A stretch of DNA of 64,000 nt, taken from Lysinibacillus capsici. Its GTDB lineage: Bacteria; Bacillota; Bacilli; Bacillales_A; Planococcaceae. This document shows positions 1 through 7,900 of the stretch, piece after piece (within the stretch, counting starts at the first letter, position 1; each line of letters starts with the position of its first letter). A program made the translations under genes and the position numbers. The DNA lies in NCBI RefSeq assembly GCF_003367505.1, contig NZ_PXXX01000011.1, positions 1 through 64,000 on the forward strand, read 5' to 3'. Under the pieces are notes generated by a model. That model ran no database searches. It was not told where the DNA came from and saw nothing but the letters and a program-made list of their open reading frames with translations.

Positions 1-1
1 A

Positions 2-538
2 ACAGGAAGTACAGGAGCAACAGGTTCACAGGGAATAACAGGGGCGACAGGAGTCCAAGGCGTAACAGGAAGCACAGGAGCGACTGGCGCAAGAGGGACT
101 ACAGGTGTTACTGGAACAACAGGTCCAAGTGGTTCAGGTTTGATGGAAGTTTTCCTCTCTACAGATCAATCAGTTGGTAATAATGATTTTCTTGGTACTG
201 GTAATTCGTCAGCTTCATTCGTGAGAAGTTCAATTGTTATTCCTGAAAATGCTACAATTAGAAGCTTAACATTGAATATTCGCGACCATGCTCTCATCGC
301 AGGTCAAACCGCTTCAGCACAAATATTTATCAGCACAAATTGCGGATTTACTAGCGTTGCTACAGGTATCATTGCGAGCGTATCAGGTCCAAATTCATCT
401 ACAACACCCAATTGTTGTGCAAAAGTGATTGCAAATTACCCAGTTAATAGTTGTACACTTCTTTCTGTACAAGTAAGTACAACGGGAGGAGCATTTTCAA
501 ACGGTGTTTCAGCAACGATACTTTTTAATACAGTTTAA
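2..538 (+). CDS. Collagen-like repeat protein, 3' end (partial)
   Basis: The reading frame is open from the left edge of the window. About 45 codons encode Gly-X-Thr/Gly-X-X triplets ([10 protein letters not shown]-type) and then a globular C-terminal domain of about 130 residues ends at a TAA. Such collagen-like stalks with a compact C-terminal head are typical of BclA-like exosporium filament proteins and other spore-surface proteins of Bacillales; the spore-surface role is inferred. The start lies outside the window, so total length and any signal or anchoring region are unknown. The ATG at 140 is internal to this frame and is not the true start. The DNA of the repeat part is itself repetitive. 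Confidence 0.85.
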   Translation, partial: TGSTGATGSQGITGATGVQGVTGSTGATGARGTTGVTGTTGPSGSGLMEVFLSTDQSVGNNDFLGTGNSSASFVRSSIVIPENATIRSLTLNIRDHALIAGQTASAQIFISTNCGFTSVATGIIASVSGPNSSTTPNCCAKVIANYPVNSCTLLSVQVSTTGGAFSNGVSATILFNTV

Positions 539-573
539 TTAAGCGTTTTAACTTTTGAGTTTTGGAGGGGAAG

Positions 574-1272
574 TTAATAAGGGAAAATATGCAATTTATT
601 ATTCTGGTTGATTGTTGCCAATAGGACATCCTTTACATCAATGTTATAAGTTGATAGTTGGTCTTTTAACCAACTCTCGGTTAGCGTTGTTTTATTCAAC
701 TCATGGTAATCAATTTTTCCCTCTTTAATAAGAACCGTGGGAAGAAAAAAAGGATTAGACTGTACACTTATATCTGCTCGTGTTGGTGTTTGGTAGGGTG
801 TATGCAAAAAACTAGAGATCGATCCGTCTGGTTCCCATAAAGCGAGTGCTACATTTTGAACTTCTTCAATTTTTTCTTTTCTTAACTCTGATAAAAGTAA
901 ATCAACAGATATTCTAGCCTTTTGTAAGTTGGCGCTAATAATTTGCCCATTTTTAATCAGGGGAATCGGCGGGGAGTCTATCAAATGACGAAAGGCAACC
1001 CATTTTAGGCTCAAAAAAACACCGATGAGGTAGAGCGCAACTAAAACGGCCATGGTAATCATGGAACCCTTCATTCCTAAACCTTCACCAGATAAGGGAT
1101 GTGCGATAATATTCCCAAGTGTGATAGCCATTGCAAAATCCAGCATTCTTAACTAAGAAATAGAGCGCTGTCCCATAATTTTTGTTGCGAAAAGTAGGAA
1201 GAAAAAAGCGACAATGGCTCGGAGAATCCATTGAGTAGCAGTAAGTGATTCTTGACTATGAAAAAATTCCAC
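574..1272 (-). pseudogene. DUF421 membrane protein gene interrupted by an in-frame TAG
   Basis: A GTG at 1272, nine bases after AAAAGGAGA, opens a frame starting VEFFHSQESL and running through a transmembrane stretch to MGQRSIS. It then meets TAG at 1153-1155 and continues in the same frame as LRMLDFAMAITLGNIIAHPL to a TAA at 574. The family consensus across this junction is GQRSISQLRMLDF, so the stop replaces the conserved Gln (CAG to TAG, one base). With the stop read through, the product would be 232 residues, the normal DUF421 (YetF-like) size. DUF421 proteins are inner-membrane proteins of poorly known role. The 190-residue piece starting at 1146 would lack the first helix. Whether this is a real mutation or a sequencing error cannot be told here. 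Confidence 0.85.
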
Positions 1273-1432
1273 AGCGACACATCTCCTTTTTTCTTATTGT
1301 TTCCTTCCGTTACATGATTATGCGGATCTTCTGGATTGAAACGAAATAGACTTGTAAAAATATGTTCAAAACGATATTGTTAAAATAAAAAAGCTATTAT
1401 TTAGTAATTTTAAGAAAATCAGGAGAATATCT

Positions 1433-2452
1433 ATGCAAACAAAATTACAAAATATTCTTATCGACATACAAGAGAAGGTTAATTTTTCAGGAACGGTGCT
1501 AGTGGAAAATCAGGAGAAGGTTGCCTTAGTCAGCCAAAGTTTTGGCTATGCGAATCGCTCAGAACAAATCGACAATCATGCCAAAACTCGTTTTGGCATT
1601 GCCTCTGGCTGTAAAATTTTTACTGCAGTCGCTATTTGTCAGCTTATCGAAAAAGGGAAGATAGCATTTGATACGAAATTATGCGATTGTCTGCCTCAAC
1701 TATTTAAGCACTTCGATGAGCAAGTAACCATCGCTCATCTGCTAACACATACGTCAGGAATACCCGATTATTTTGATGAGGAAGAAATGGAGAATTTTGA
1801 AGCGTTATGGGTTGAAAATCCGATGTACCAGCTTCGAACATTGCGAGATTTTTTACCATTATTTCAGAATCGTCCAATGAAGTATAAAGTTGGTGAGCGA
1901 TTTCACTATAATAATGCAGGATATATTGTATTAGGGTTAATTGTAGAGAATGCAACTGGTATGGATTTTTCCGCTTACATTCAACAACATCTTTTCGATC
2001 GGGTGAATATGACGGAATCAGGCTATTTTTCGTTAGATTCTTTGCCAGCTAATACAGCATTAGGGTACATAGACAACCCAGATGGAACTTGGAAAACAAA
2101 TATTTATTCTTTACCTGTAAAAGGGGGTTCCGATGGGGGAGCATTCGTAACAGGGAAGGATATGGCAAAGTTCTGGAGTGCACTTATGAATTTCGAACTT
2201 TTAAATGAAGAGTTAACGAATCAACTGCTAATGCCTCATGTCGAACTGAATGAAAATGATAGTTATGGCTATGGTGTATGGATTAAGAAGAATAGTGAAC
2301 AAGCAATATTAAAATACCATGTGATGGGGTATGATCCTGGCGTGTGCTTTCATTCAGCCTATTATCCTGCTTCTTCCATCAAAGTTGTCGTATGTTCCAA
2401 TAAATCTAAGGGCGCTCTTGATATGATGAAAGGAATAGAGGCTATCCTATAA
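1433..2452 (+). CDS. Serine hydrolase, beta-lactamase class C / PBP4* family
   Basis: 339 residues matching the beta-lactamase-related serine hydrolase fold (PF00144). The nucleophile motif SxxK is visible as S58-G-C-K61, and the YxN motif as Y159-N-N161. A HVMG stretch near 296 sits where the third HxG/KTG box is expected. Related proteins are DD-peptidase-like enzymes, esterases or D-aminopeptidases; the substrate cannot be read from the sequence. There is no signal peptide, so it is probably cytoplasmic. The start follows CAGGAGAATATCT. It is a single-gene unit ended by a strong terminator. Confidence 0.88.
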   Translation: MQTKLQNILIDIQEKVNFSGTVLVENQEKVALVSQSFGYANRSEQIDNHAKTRFGIASGCKIFTAVAICQLIEKGKIAFDTKLCDCLPQLFKHFDEQVTIAHLLTHTSGIPDYFDEEEMENFEALWVENPMYQLRTLRDFLPLFQNRPMKYKVGERFHYNNAGYIVLGLIVENATGMDFSAYIQQHLFDRVNMTESGYFSLDSLPANTALGYIDNPDGTWKTNIYSLPVKGGSDGGAFVTGKDMAKFWSALMNFELLNEELTNQLLMPHVELNENDSYGYGVWIKKNSEQAILKYHVMGYDPGVCFHSAYYPASSIKVVVCSNKSKGALDMMKGIEAIL

Positions 2453-2460
2453 AAGAATAA

Positions 2461-2492
2461 GGCTTGTCTGTGAAAAAGATTACAGGCAAGCC
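2461..2492. terminator. Bidirectional intrinsic terminator
   Basis: GGCTTGTCTGT (2461-2471) pairs with ACAGGCAAGCC (2482-2492) with one G-U pair. It lies between two convergent genes, with a T-rich run on the minus-strand side. Confidence 0.8.
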
Positions 2493-2504
2493 TATTGCTA
2501 GTTA

Positions 2505-3182
2505 TTAAGTAATGCCACCATGTATATTACAATAATACTCGATCTCAATAATATGAGGTGAGGATACACCATTATATGAATAGTAACCACCGATTGCAAT
2601 ATTGTAAGCACTGCCATGATCTTTAATGGAAGGGTCATACCCCGTTTGCGTCCAGTAGCCTTTACCCTGTTCAATTTTAGAAGACAAGGAATGCATAACC
2701 GAAAATAACTGTCTTCCACCAGGAATGTCCATGCTTAGTTGGGTGTCAAATGAACCATCAACACGAATGATTGTTCGATGTGCCCCCATATGTAATTCAA
2801 CGAATTTTGGTACTTTAACTGGAGAAAAAACTTCCTTATTATCGGCCACGACATAAGAAGTGTCTATTCTGCCTTTTAACATGTCTTCAAAATCTTTTAA
2901 TTCAAGCCAATAATTTGCTGAAAATGTTGTAATGGGATCTAGCTTAAAGCCTGTACCATATTCTTCATTTAGTTTATTGACAATAGCCGAATATTCTTTA
3001 TAGTAGTATTCTTTCTGTGGTAGCGTTAAAACTAATGGAACAGGTGCCATGACAGATTCCATTGCTATTATTTGTTTATCTACTGATGTAGATAGTGGTG
3101 AGGCTGCTTTGTCATCCTTTTCACAGCCTGTTAGGAAGATGGCTCCTACTACAATGCTTGTCAACAAATATCTTTTCAACAC
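2505..3182 (-). CDS. Hypothetical lipoprotein
   Basis: The product begins VLKRYLLTSIVVGAIFLTGC, a short positively charged segment, hydrophobic core and LTGC lipobox, so it should be lipidated and held at the outer face of the membrane. About 225 residues; the rest is rich in Tyr and Lys and I do not recognise a family. The start is GTG at 3182 or TTG at 3179, behind GGGAGGTGAAG; the upstream ATG at 3224 is not preceded by a ribosome site and would bury the signal peptide. Convergent with the serine hydrolase. Confidence 0.75.
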   Translation of the reverse strand: MLKRYLLTSIVVGAIFLTGCEKDDKAASPLSTSVDKQIIAMESVMAPVPLVLTLPQKEYYYKEYSAIVNKLNEEYGTGFKLDPITTFSANYWLELKDFEDMLKGRIDTSYVVADNKEVFSPVKVPKFVELHMGAHRTIIRVDGSFDTQLSMDIPGGRQLFSVMHSLSSKIEQGKGYWTQTGYDPSIKDHGSAYNIAIGGYYSYNGVSSPHIIEIEYYCNIHGGIT

Positions 3183-3317
3183 CTTCACCTCCCAAAAATG
3201 AATAAAATCTATTATACCATACATAAATATGTATAATTTCGTTTTTTTTGGTAAAATGATAATTTCCTAGTATATTGTAGATAGAACAACGATTAAGCAA
3301 GTGTAAGGGGCGGTATA

Positions 3318-3803
3318 GTGGCAATTTTAAAAGATGATTCGAGTCATCCGAGTTGTGAGGTAGAGCTAGATATTTTAATGGTGAACGAGGAAAGTGTAAA
3401 GTTTCGTATTGAATTTCGCTTTGGGCCAGCTTTCCCAGCGATAAATACTGAGATTTATTGTTTAAAAAGAGATTTCCTTCAATTATTAGAAGACATAACA
3501 CAATTGGAGCCTGCTTATTTAAGTATGCTGGAGCCGCATGATCCTGGCCTATGCATCTATCATATCCCTCATTATGGTGAATATTTTTTTCCTGGATACG
3601 GTATCTTTCAAATTCCTGAAGAGGAGAGGGAGGAAGCAGAGCAACGTTATAAATTAGTGTTTGTACTAGATGCTTATGAGAAGAATCATCATGGTGCAAG
3701 AGAATGTGGGCCTGCATTATGTATTATTGTGAAGATGGAACAAATCCGAGTCTTCATTACCACTTTGCGAGAACAAGTAAAGAAATTCAAAAGTAAAAGG
3801 TGA
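3318..3803 (+). CDS. Hypothetical protein, 161 residues
   Basis: An acidic, soluble protein starting at GTG 3318 behind GGGGCGG. It begins VAILKDDSSHPSCEVELDIL and contains beta-rich segments with several aromatic residues. No signal peptide or membrane segment is seen. I do not recognise the family; small single-domain proteins of this kind in Bacillales are sometimes immunity proteins, but nothing nearby supports that. Confidence 0.65.
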   Translation: MAILKDDSSHPSCEVELDILMVNEESVKFRIEFRFGPAFPAINTEIYCLKRDFLQLLEDITQLEPAYLSMLEPHDPGLCIYHIPHYGEYFFPGYGIFQIPEEEREEAEQRYKLVFVLDAYEKNHHGARECGPALCIIVKMEQIRVFITTLREQVKKFKSKR

Positions 3804-3811
3804 TACAACGG

Positions 3812-4009
3812 TCATTCATTCTCTTCTACAACGATGCTATAGGATAGGTTGAGACGATCACATACCCAATTTTTAAATAGATGATCAATTTGTTTTTTTA
3901 TTTCATCGCTAGGTAATTGCTCATTAATCCCTAATTGTTCAAACGAAAATGTTTCCTGAATTTGATCGGTATATTTCGTATTAAAGGTAAACGTAATGAG
4001 TTTAGACAC
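3812..4009 (-). CDS. Small hypothetical protein, 65 residues
   Basis: GTG start at 4009 preceded by AAACGGAGG and a nine-base spacer, so translation is likely. The product starts VSKLITFTFNTKYTDQIQE and is acidic, with no membrane segment. Function unknown. It lies next to decayed coding sequence on the same strand, so it may be a survivor of a larger locus. Confidence 0.6.
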   Translation of the reverse strand: MSKLITFTFNTKYTDQIQETFSFEQLGINEQLPSDEIKKQIDHLFKNWVCDRLNLSYSIVVEENE

Positions 4010-4041
4010 GTTGATTTTCCTCCGTTTTCTAGCGTGTACAT

Positions 4042-4280
4042 TTATGAGCCAATTATTAGAAATTGAATGTCGTTGATATTTGTAAATAAATTTTTTATCT
4101 TTGGGTAAAAAGAATAGAAAATGCTGTCGGCTGAATCATCATGAATAGAGACAGTGTAAGTAGCATAATTTTCTAGCAATTGTTTTAACGGTTAGATTAT
4201 TTGTTCATTCGGTGTTTCAGCTTTTGTTCTTTTGCTAGTTCAAGAGTGATTGCTGCCGTCATATTTAGTATATCTAATTG
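4042..4280 (-). pseudogene. Decayed coding remnant
   Basis: Two protein-like stretches lie on the minus strand in different frames. One runs from 4280 to 4197 (QLDILNMTAAITLELAKEQK and on to HRMNK-stop) and one from 4191 to 4042 (PLKQLLENYATYTVSIHDDS and on to FLIIGS-stop). Joined by a frameshift near 4194 they would form one protein of about 75 residues. There is no ribosome site for either. Family not recognised. The rest of the 4010-4371 gap shows nothing more. Confidence 0.35.
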
Positions 4281-4371
4281 TCAAAAGGTAATGTAACAAG
4301 TATGAAATTTATAAAGTATTTTTGTTAAAATTTAGTATAAACTTTTGTGCATGTAGGTGCAATAGTTACCA

Positions 4372-4677
4372 TTAAGGAGCAGTATACTTCTGTTTTCTTC
4401 TCTTCTTTTGCTTATAGGTAAGATAAGAAGTTTTTAAGGAGGCATAACTTCCAATTGCTGCATAGCCATAAAACCAGCCCATGAATAGTCCTGCAAGAAG
4501 ATTATGTCGGTGGCTGATGAAAATAGAAATGAATAAGCCGACAACTAGTGCAATGGTTGGAACCCAAAAAGGCTTTATATGACACATTTTCTTAATGAGT
4601 TGGGTAATCATCATAACTACAGGGACTGCAACGACGGCATCCCCAAAATTTGTATGTATGAGTGGAAAGTGTTCCAT
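4372..4677 (-). CDS. Small membrane protein (holin-like)
   Basis: About 100 residues with three hydrophobic segments (VVAVPVVMMITQLI, PTIALVVGLFISIFI, LLAGLFMGWFYGYAAIGSYA) and a Lys/Arg-rich tail. The pattern resembles small phage-type holins kept in Bacillales chromosomes, but there are no phage genes around, so the role is open. The ATG at 4677 is preferred because GAGAGGTGA lies just upstream; the GTG at 4684-4686 is part of that ribosome site. Confidence 0.65.
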   Translation of the reverse strand: MEHFPLIHTNFGDAVVAVPVVMMITQLIKKMCHIKPFWVPTIALVVGLFISIFISHRHNLLAGLFMGWFYGYAAIGSYASLKTSYLTYKQKKRRKQKYTAP

Positions 4678-4836
4678 TCTGTTCACCTCTCATTGACTAT
4701 TTTGAACTTATTGTGGACATATAGGGAAATTTTATACAGTAGTGTAGTGTGCAACATTGGGGATTTGTAGAGAGAGTGTATAGATAGCTCTGGTAGACTT
4801 ACACTGTCGGGATGCACAAGCAAACTAACACGCACA

Positions 4837-4867
4837 AAAAGGACAGGGCAACTAGCCTTGTCCTTTT
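4837..4867. terminator. Orphan hairpin resembling a terminator
   Basis: A 13-bp stem, AAAAGGACAGGGC with GCCTTGTCCTTTT and one G-U pair, with A and T tracts on both sides so it could act in either direction. No intact gene ends here on either strand, so it may mark a lost gene or an unannotated transcript. Confidence 0.55.
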
Positions 4868-4956
4868 AACAAAGTGGCATCAAATGGAAATAGGGATTGC
4901 AATAGCTAGTTGACAAATGTAAAATTTGATTAATAAATCTACAATAAAAGAGGTAT

Positions 4957-5484
4957 ATGATGTTTCCAATTTTACATACTGAACGATTAGTGTTAAGGGA
5001 ATTGACGAGTTCTGATGGACAAGTTCTTCTTGCGTGCTTTTCGAATCCTGAAGTTTTGCGCCATTATGGACAACAACCTTTAACCAGCTTAGTTCAAGTG
5101 CAGCAAATCATTCAAAATTTTGCCAACAATTTTGCCGAAAAACGTGGTATTAAATGGGGCATTGCATTAAAGGATCAAGAAGGAATTATTGGTACAATCG
5201 GCTTTCAAGAGTGGTCAATAGAGCATCGAAGAGCGGAAATCAGCTACGCCCTTTTTCCTGAATATTGGGGAAATGGCTATGCTCAGGAAGCTGTTAAACG
5301 AGCTATTTCCTATGGTTTTGAAGAAATGGATTTAGTACGTATTGGAGCCATTGTATTTAAAGAAAATGAAGCTTCCAATCTACTATTGCAAAAAATAGGC
5401 TTCGAACAAGAAGGATTATTAAAAAAATATATGCATCAACATAATGTGCCCCATGATACTTATATATACTCACTTATAAAATAA
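4957..5484 (+). CDS. GNAT N-acetyltransferase, RimJ/RimL type
   Basis: 175 residues beginning with the LHTERLVLREL opening usual for this subfamily. The acetyl-CoA-binding region reads WGNGYAQEAVKRAI and the C-terminal part ends with LLQKIGFEQEGLLKKY. Such enzymes transfer acetyl groups to amines, including protein N termini, antibiotics or small molecules; the substrate is unknown. AGAGG precedes ATG 4957. A TTGACA at 4910-4915 is a possible promoter element. Confidence 0.88.
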   Translation: MMFPILHTERLVLRELTSSDGQVLLACFSNPEVLRHYGQQPLTSLVQVQQIIQNFANNFAEKRGIKWGIALKDQEGIIGTIGFQEWSIEHRRAEISYALFPEYWGNGYAQEAVKRAISYGFEEMDLVRIGAIVFKENEASNLLLQKIGFEQEGLLKKYMHQHNVPHDTYIYSLIK

Positions 5485-5490
5485 TAGGGA

Positions 5491-5526
5491 GACCAGATTC
5501 CTATGAGGACATCTGGTCATTTTTTT
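5491..5526. terminator. Intrinsic terminator between convergent genes
   Basis: GACCAGAT (5491-5498) pairs with ATCTGGTC (5511-5518) and is followed by ATTTTTTTATT. It serves the upstream acetyltransferase and overlaps the 3' end of the convergent GerC gene. Confidence 0.85.
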
Positions 5527-6674
5527 ATTGTTTCTGTAAAAGTTTTTCGACCTGGATTGATTTTGGCTACATCCACATCAATTTTACTAATTGAATCCTC
5601 TGATAATGGGATTTTTCCATCTTTCTCAAGCTTTTTCCAAGCCTTGACGTTATCGCGGTAGAGATATTCTGACAATCGATAGATATCCACATCTAATTTT
5701 AGACCTTCTTTATAGGTTTCCTGAATTTCCTTTTTCACTTCTTTTACAATAAGCTCTCTCAGCTCCTGTTCGGTTACTTTTCCTTTAAAACCATTGATGG
5801 TCGCATTGATTCTCAATTTGACTTCAAATGTAACAGCCTCTTGTTTGACAAGTGGTTCCACATCGACATGTATTTTCTCAATACTGACCGTTAGTTCTTC
5901 CTGGTCACTTGTGTTTAATTGAAAGGTAATCTCCCCACGATTTGTATAGTTATGCATCCATTGACTGCCGCGAGCCGCAGTGTCTTGCACGAACCCCTTA
6001 AAGCCATCTTTCGATAGGACACCAACCCCTGAAAAATAGGTTTCCTCAACTTGCTCCTCATCTGTTTCCCAATCGTCTTTAATGGACACATAAGGAATTG
6101 TTACTTCATAACTTGGCTCATTTAAGCCAATGACAACATCTCTTAAGTCTTTTGGTTCGATAAATGTTTCTTGTTCTGTTGGGTTGATTGGGTTACTTAA
6201 TTTTGATGAGGATAACGAATTTCTTAAGATTGGTGTGACAAGCAATATGTCTTCAACTGGGTTTTTTGTACAATACACCCAGATTTGATACCTAGTATCA
6301 CGAAAGCGTATGAATGTATCGATGACAGGAATAATGTGTTCATTTTCCATAGCCTGCTCTGAAAAAATCATATATCGCATATGCCCCCAAAAAATTTCTT
6401 GATCCGAGGAGCGATATAATTTGTAAATTGCCTCTTCTATTGTTTTACCAGTGGCACGTCCTACTTCAGCAGGCGCCACCGTTGCGCTAGGTTGTATAGA
6501 TTTCGCGACATCAGCGAAATTAATCACTTGTAAATAGACAATATACTCGTCGTTTTCGTAGTCTACACCTACTGCATTTATATAGTACATTCTTTGCGGC
6601 TCCGTAATATCCCAGCATCCTGCGAGTAATGTCGTCAATCCGATGATCAATAAAAATTTGAAATAAGTTTTCAT
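5517..6674 (-). CDS. Orphan Ger(x)C-type spore germination lipoprotein
   Basis: 385 residues with a lipoprotein signal (LLIIGLTTLLAGCWD), placing it on the outer face of the inner spore membrane in the GerAC/GerBC family. The GCWD opening and the C-terminal domain with alternating acidic and basic helices are typical. In germinant receptors the C subunit works with A (signal) and B (transporter-like) subunits; here no A or B gene is adjacent, so it probably pairs with subunits encoded elsewhere. A complete A-B-C set lies at 37.8-41.3 kb. GTGGAGAAACC precedes the ATG. Confidence 0.9.
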   Translation of the reverse strand: MKTYFKFLLIIGLTTLLAGCWDITEPQRMYYINAVGVDYENDEYIVYLQVINFADVAKSIQPSATVAPAEVGRATGKTIEEAIYKLYRSSDQEIFWGHMRYMIFSEQAMENEHIIPVIDTFIRFRDTRYQIWVYCTKNPVEDILLVTPILRNSLSSSKLSNPINPTEQETFIEPKDLRDVVIGLNEPSYEVTIPYVSIKDDWETDEEQVEETYFSGVGVLSKDGFKGFVQDTAARGSQWMHNYTNRGEITFQLNTSDQEELTVSIEKIHVDVEPLVKQEAVTFEVKLRINATINGFKGKVTEQELRELIVKEVKKEIQETYKEGLKLDVDIYRLSEYLYRDNVKAWKKLEKDGKIPLSEDSISKIDVDVAKINPGRKTFTETIKK

Positions 6675-6830
6675 GGTTTCTCCACTCGAATTGCTCTTCA
6701 GTTGTATTTTATAGTGTTAGCTTAGACAAAAGATGGCTTTTTTATAAAGTGCTAGCTGAGGAAATAGTATTTGGAAAATTATATCCAATGAAACAATTTT
6801 CAGGTATGATGAGGCAAGGAGGGGAGAACG

Positions 6831-7625
6831 GTGACTAGTATTTCATATTGGCTAATTAATACATTTACGAATGAGCTATATAAAGGGAATCCTGCAGCAA
6901 TATGTCTATTAGATGAAGAAGTTTCTGAGGAGACCATGCAAAAAATTGCACAGGAGATACCTGTCCCGACAACAGCCTTTATTGAAAAAAGACAGGTTGA
7001 ATTTACGCTGAAATGGTTTACGCCAAATAGGCAAATACCCATTTGTGGTCACGGCACCCTTGCTAGTGCCTTTGTCCTTTGGCAACAAGGAATTGTGCCA
7101 AAGGAGCACACAATTACATTTCATACAGCAAGTGGTCCTTTACATGCCAAGTGGCAACATGAACGAGTGGAAATCGCCATCAAAACGTATCCAATTGCTG
7201 AAATGGAATGTCCTTCAGCATTGGAGGACTGGTTAGGATGTAAGCCCATCTTTGTAGGGAGGACCGAATTGGATTATATCGTGGAAGTAGGCAATGAAGA
7301 CCTAATTGTACAGTTTGAACCTGACTTTTCTGCGATGAAGCAGTTTCCTGTTCGAGGTATATGTCTAACTAGTCAAGCGAAGGAAGAAGACATCGATATC
7401 GTATCTCGCTTTTTTTCTCCAGCACAAGGCATTGATGAGGATCAGGTAAATGGATCAAGTCATGGCGCACTAGGCCCTTATTGGTGTGAGAAATTATCTA
7501 AACAACAACTTGTCAGCAAGCAGCTTTCTAAACGTGGAGGTGTAATCTATGTGGCTCCTCATCACAACAAGGTATTGATCGCAGGCGCAGCAGTTACAGC
7601 ATTGCAAGGAGAATTAAACATCTAG
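6831..7625 (+). CDS. PhzF-family isomerase-like protein
   Basis: 264 residues of the PhzF/YddE fold. Family motifs are GNPAAICLL near residue 19 and FTPNRQIPICGHGTLASA near 63-80. PhzF enzymes isomerise 2,3-dihydro-3-hydroxyanthranilate or related substrates using a Glu in an NLSET motif. Here the matching stretch reads IPVPTTAF, with Thr47 in place of that Glu, and the usual Glu of FTPxxE is Gln68. The enzyme may therefore be inactive or use another mechanism. GTG start behind AAGGAGGGGAGAAC. Monocistronic. Confidence 0.82.
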   Translation: MTSISYWLINTFTNELYKGNPAAICLLDEEVSEETMQKIAQEIPVPTTAFIEKRQVEFTLKWFTPNRQIPICGHGTLASAFVLWQQGIVPKEHTITFHTASGPLHAKWQHERVEIAIKTYPIAEMECPSALEDWLGCKPIFVGRTELDYIVEVGNEDLIVQFEPDFSAMKQFPVRGICLTSQAKEEDIDIVSRFFSPAQGIDEDQVNGSSHGALGPYWCEKLSKQQLVSKQLSKRGGVIYVAPHHNKVLIAGAAVTALQGELNI

Positions 7626-7729
7626 ATACGGTTTAGAAGGAGATTTGTATTCAAAGTATACAGTTCGTTTTCTATATTTCGCCTTATTTTGGTAACTGCT
7701 AAAAAGTGAGAAAAAAATTCGAAATTTGT

Positions 7730-7755
7730 TGTAACCTTTTTCAATGTTAAACGAC
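7730..7755 (+). promoter_or_regulatory. ECF sigma-type promoter (SigX-like), copy A
   Basis: TGTAAC (7730-7735), 16 bases, CGAC (7752-7755). This fits the AAC / CGAC pattern of Bacillus ECF promoters (SigX and relatives). The same arrangement is found at 15037-15062 in a related sequence. Confidence 0.65.
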
Positions 7756-7762
7756 TACTCTA

Positions 7763-7853
7763 TTAGTAGAATACAAAAGAACTAAAGCAAGTAGTAACAT
7801 TCACTTTTCACAAAATGACCAGGGCTCAATTTTGAGTGCCTGGTTATTTTGTT
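7763..7853 (+). ncRNA. Putative small RNA, copy A
   Basis: About 90 bases from the expected start of the ECF-type promoter to a terminator: GACCAGG...CTCAA / TTGAG...CCTGGT at 7817-7844, then TATTTTGTT. The unit shares GTAGAATACAAAA, ACTAAAGCAA and TTCACTTTTCACAAAA with the copy at 15070-15165. A short hairpin CTACT/AGTAG sits at the 5' end. No open frame with a ribosome site is present, so a non-coding transcript is the best reading. Not assigned to any known family. Confidence 0.55.
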
Positions 7854-7864
7854 GCCATAATAAA

Positions 7865-7895
7865 AAGAGGGCACGCACATATGGCATGCCCTCTT
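7865..7895 (-). terminator. Intrinsic terminator of the MATE operon
   Basis: AAGAGGGCA (7865-7873) pairs with TGCCCTCTT (7887-7895); on the minus strand it is followed by TTTTATTATGG. Confidence 0.8.
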
Positions 7896-7900
7896 CCATT

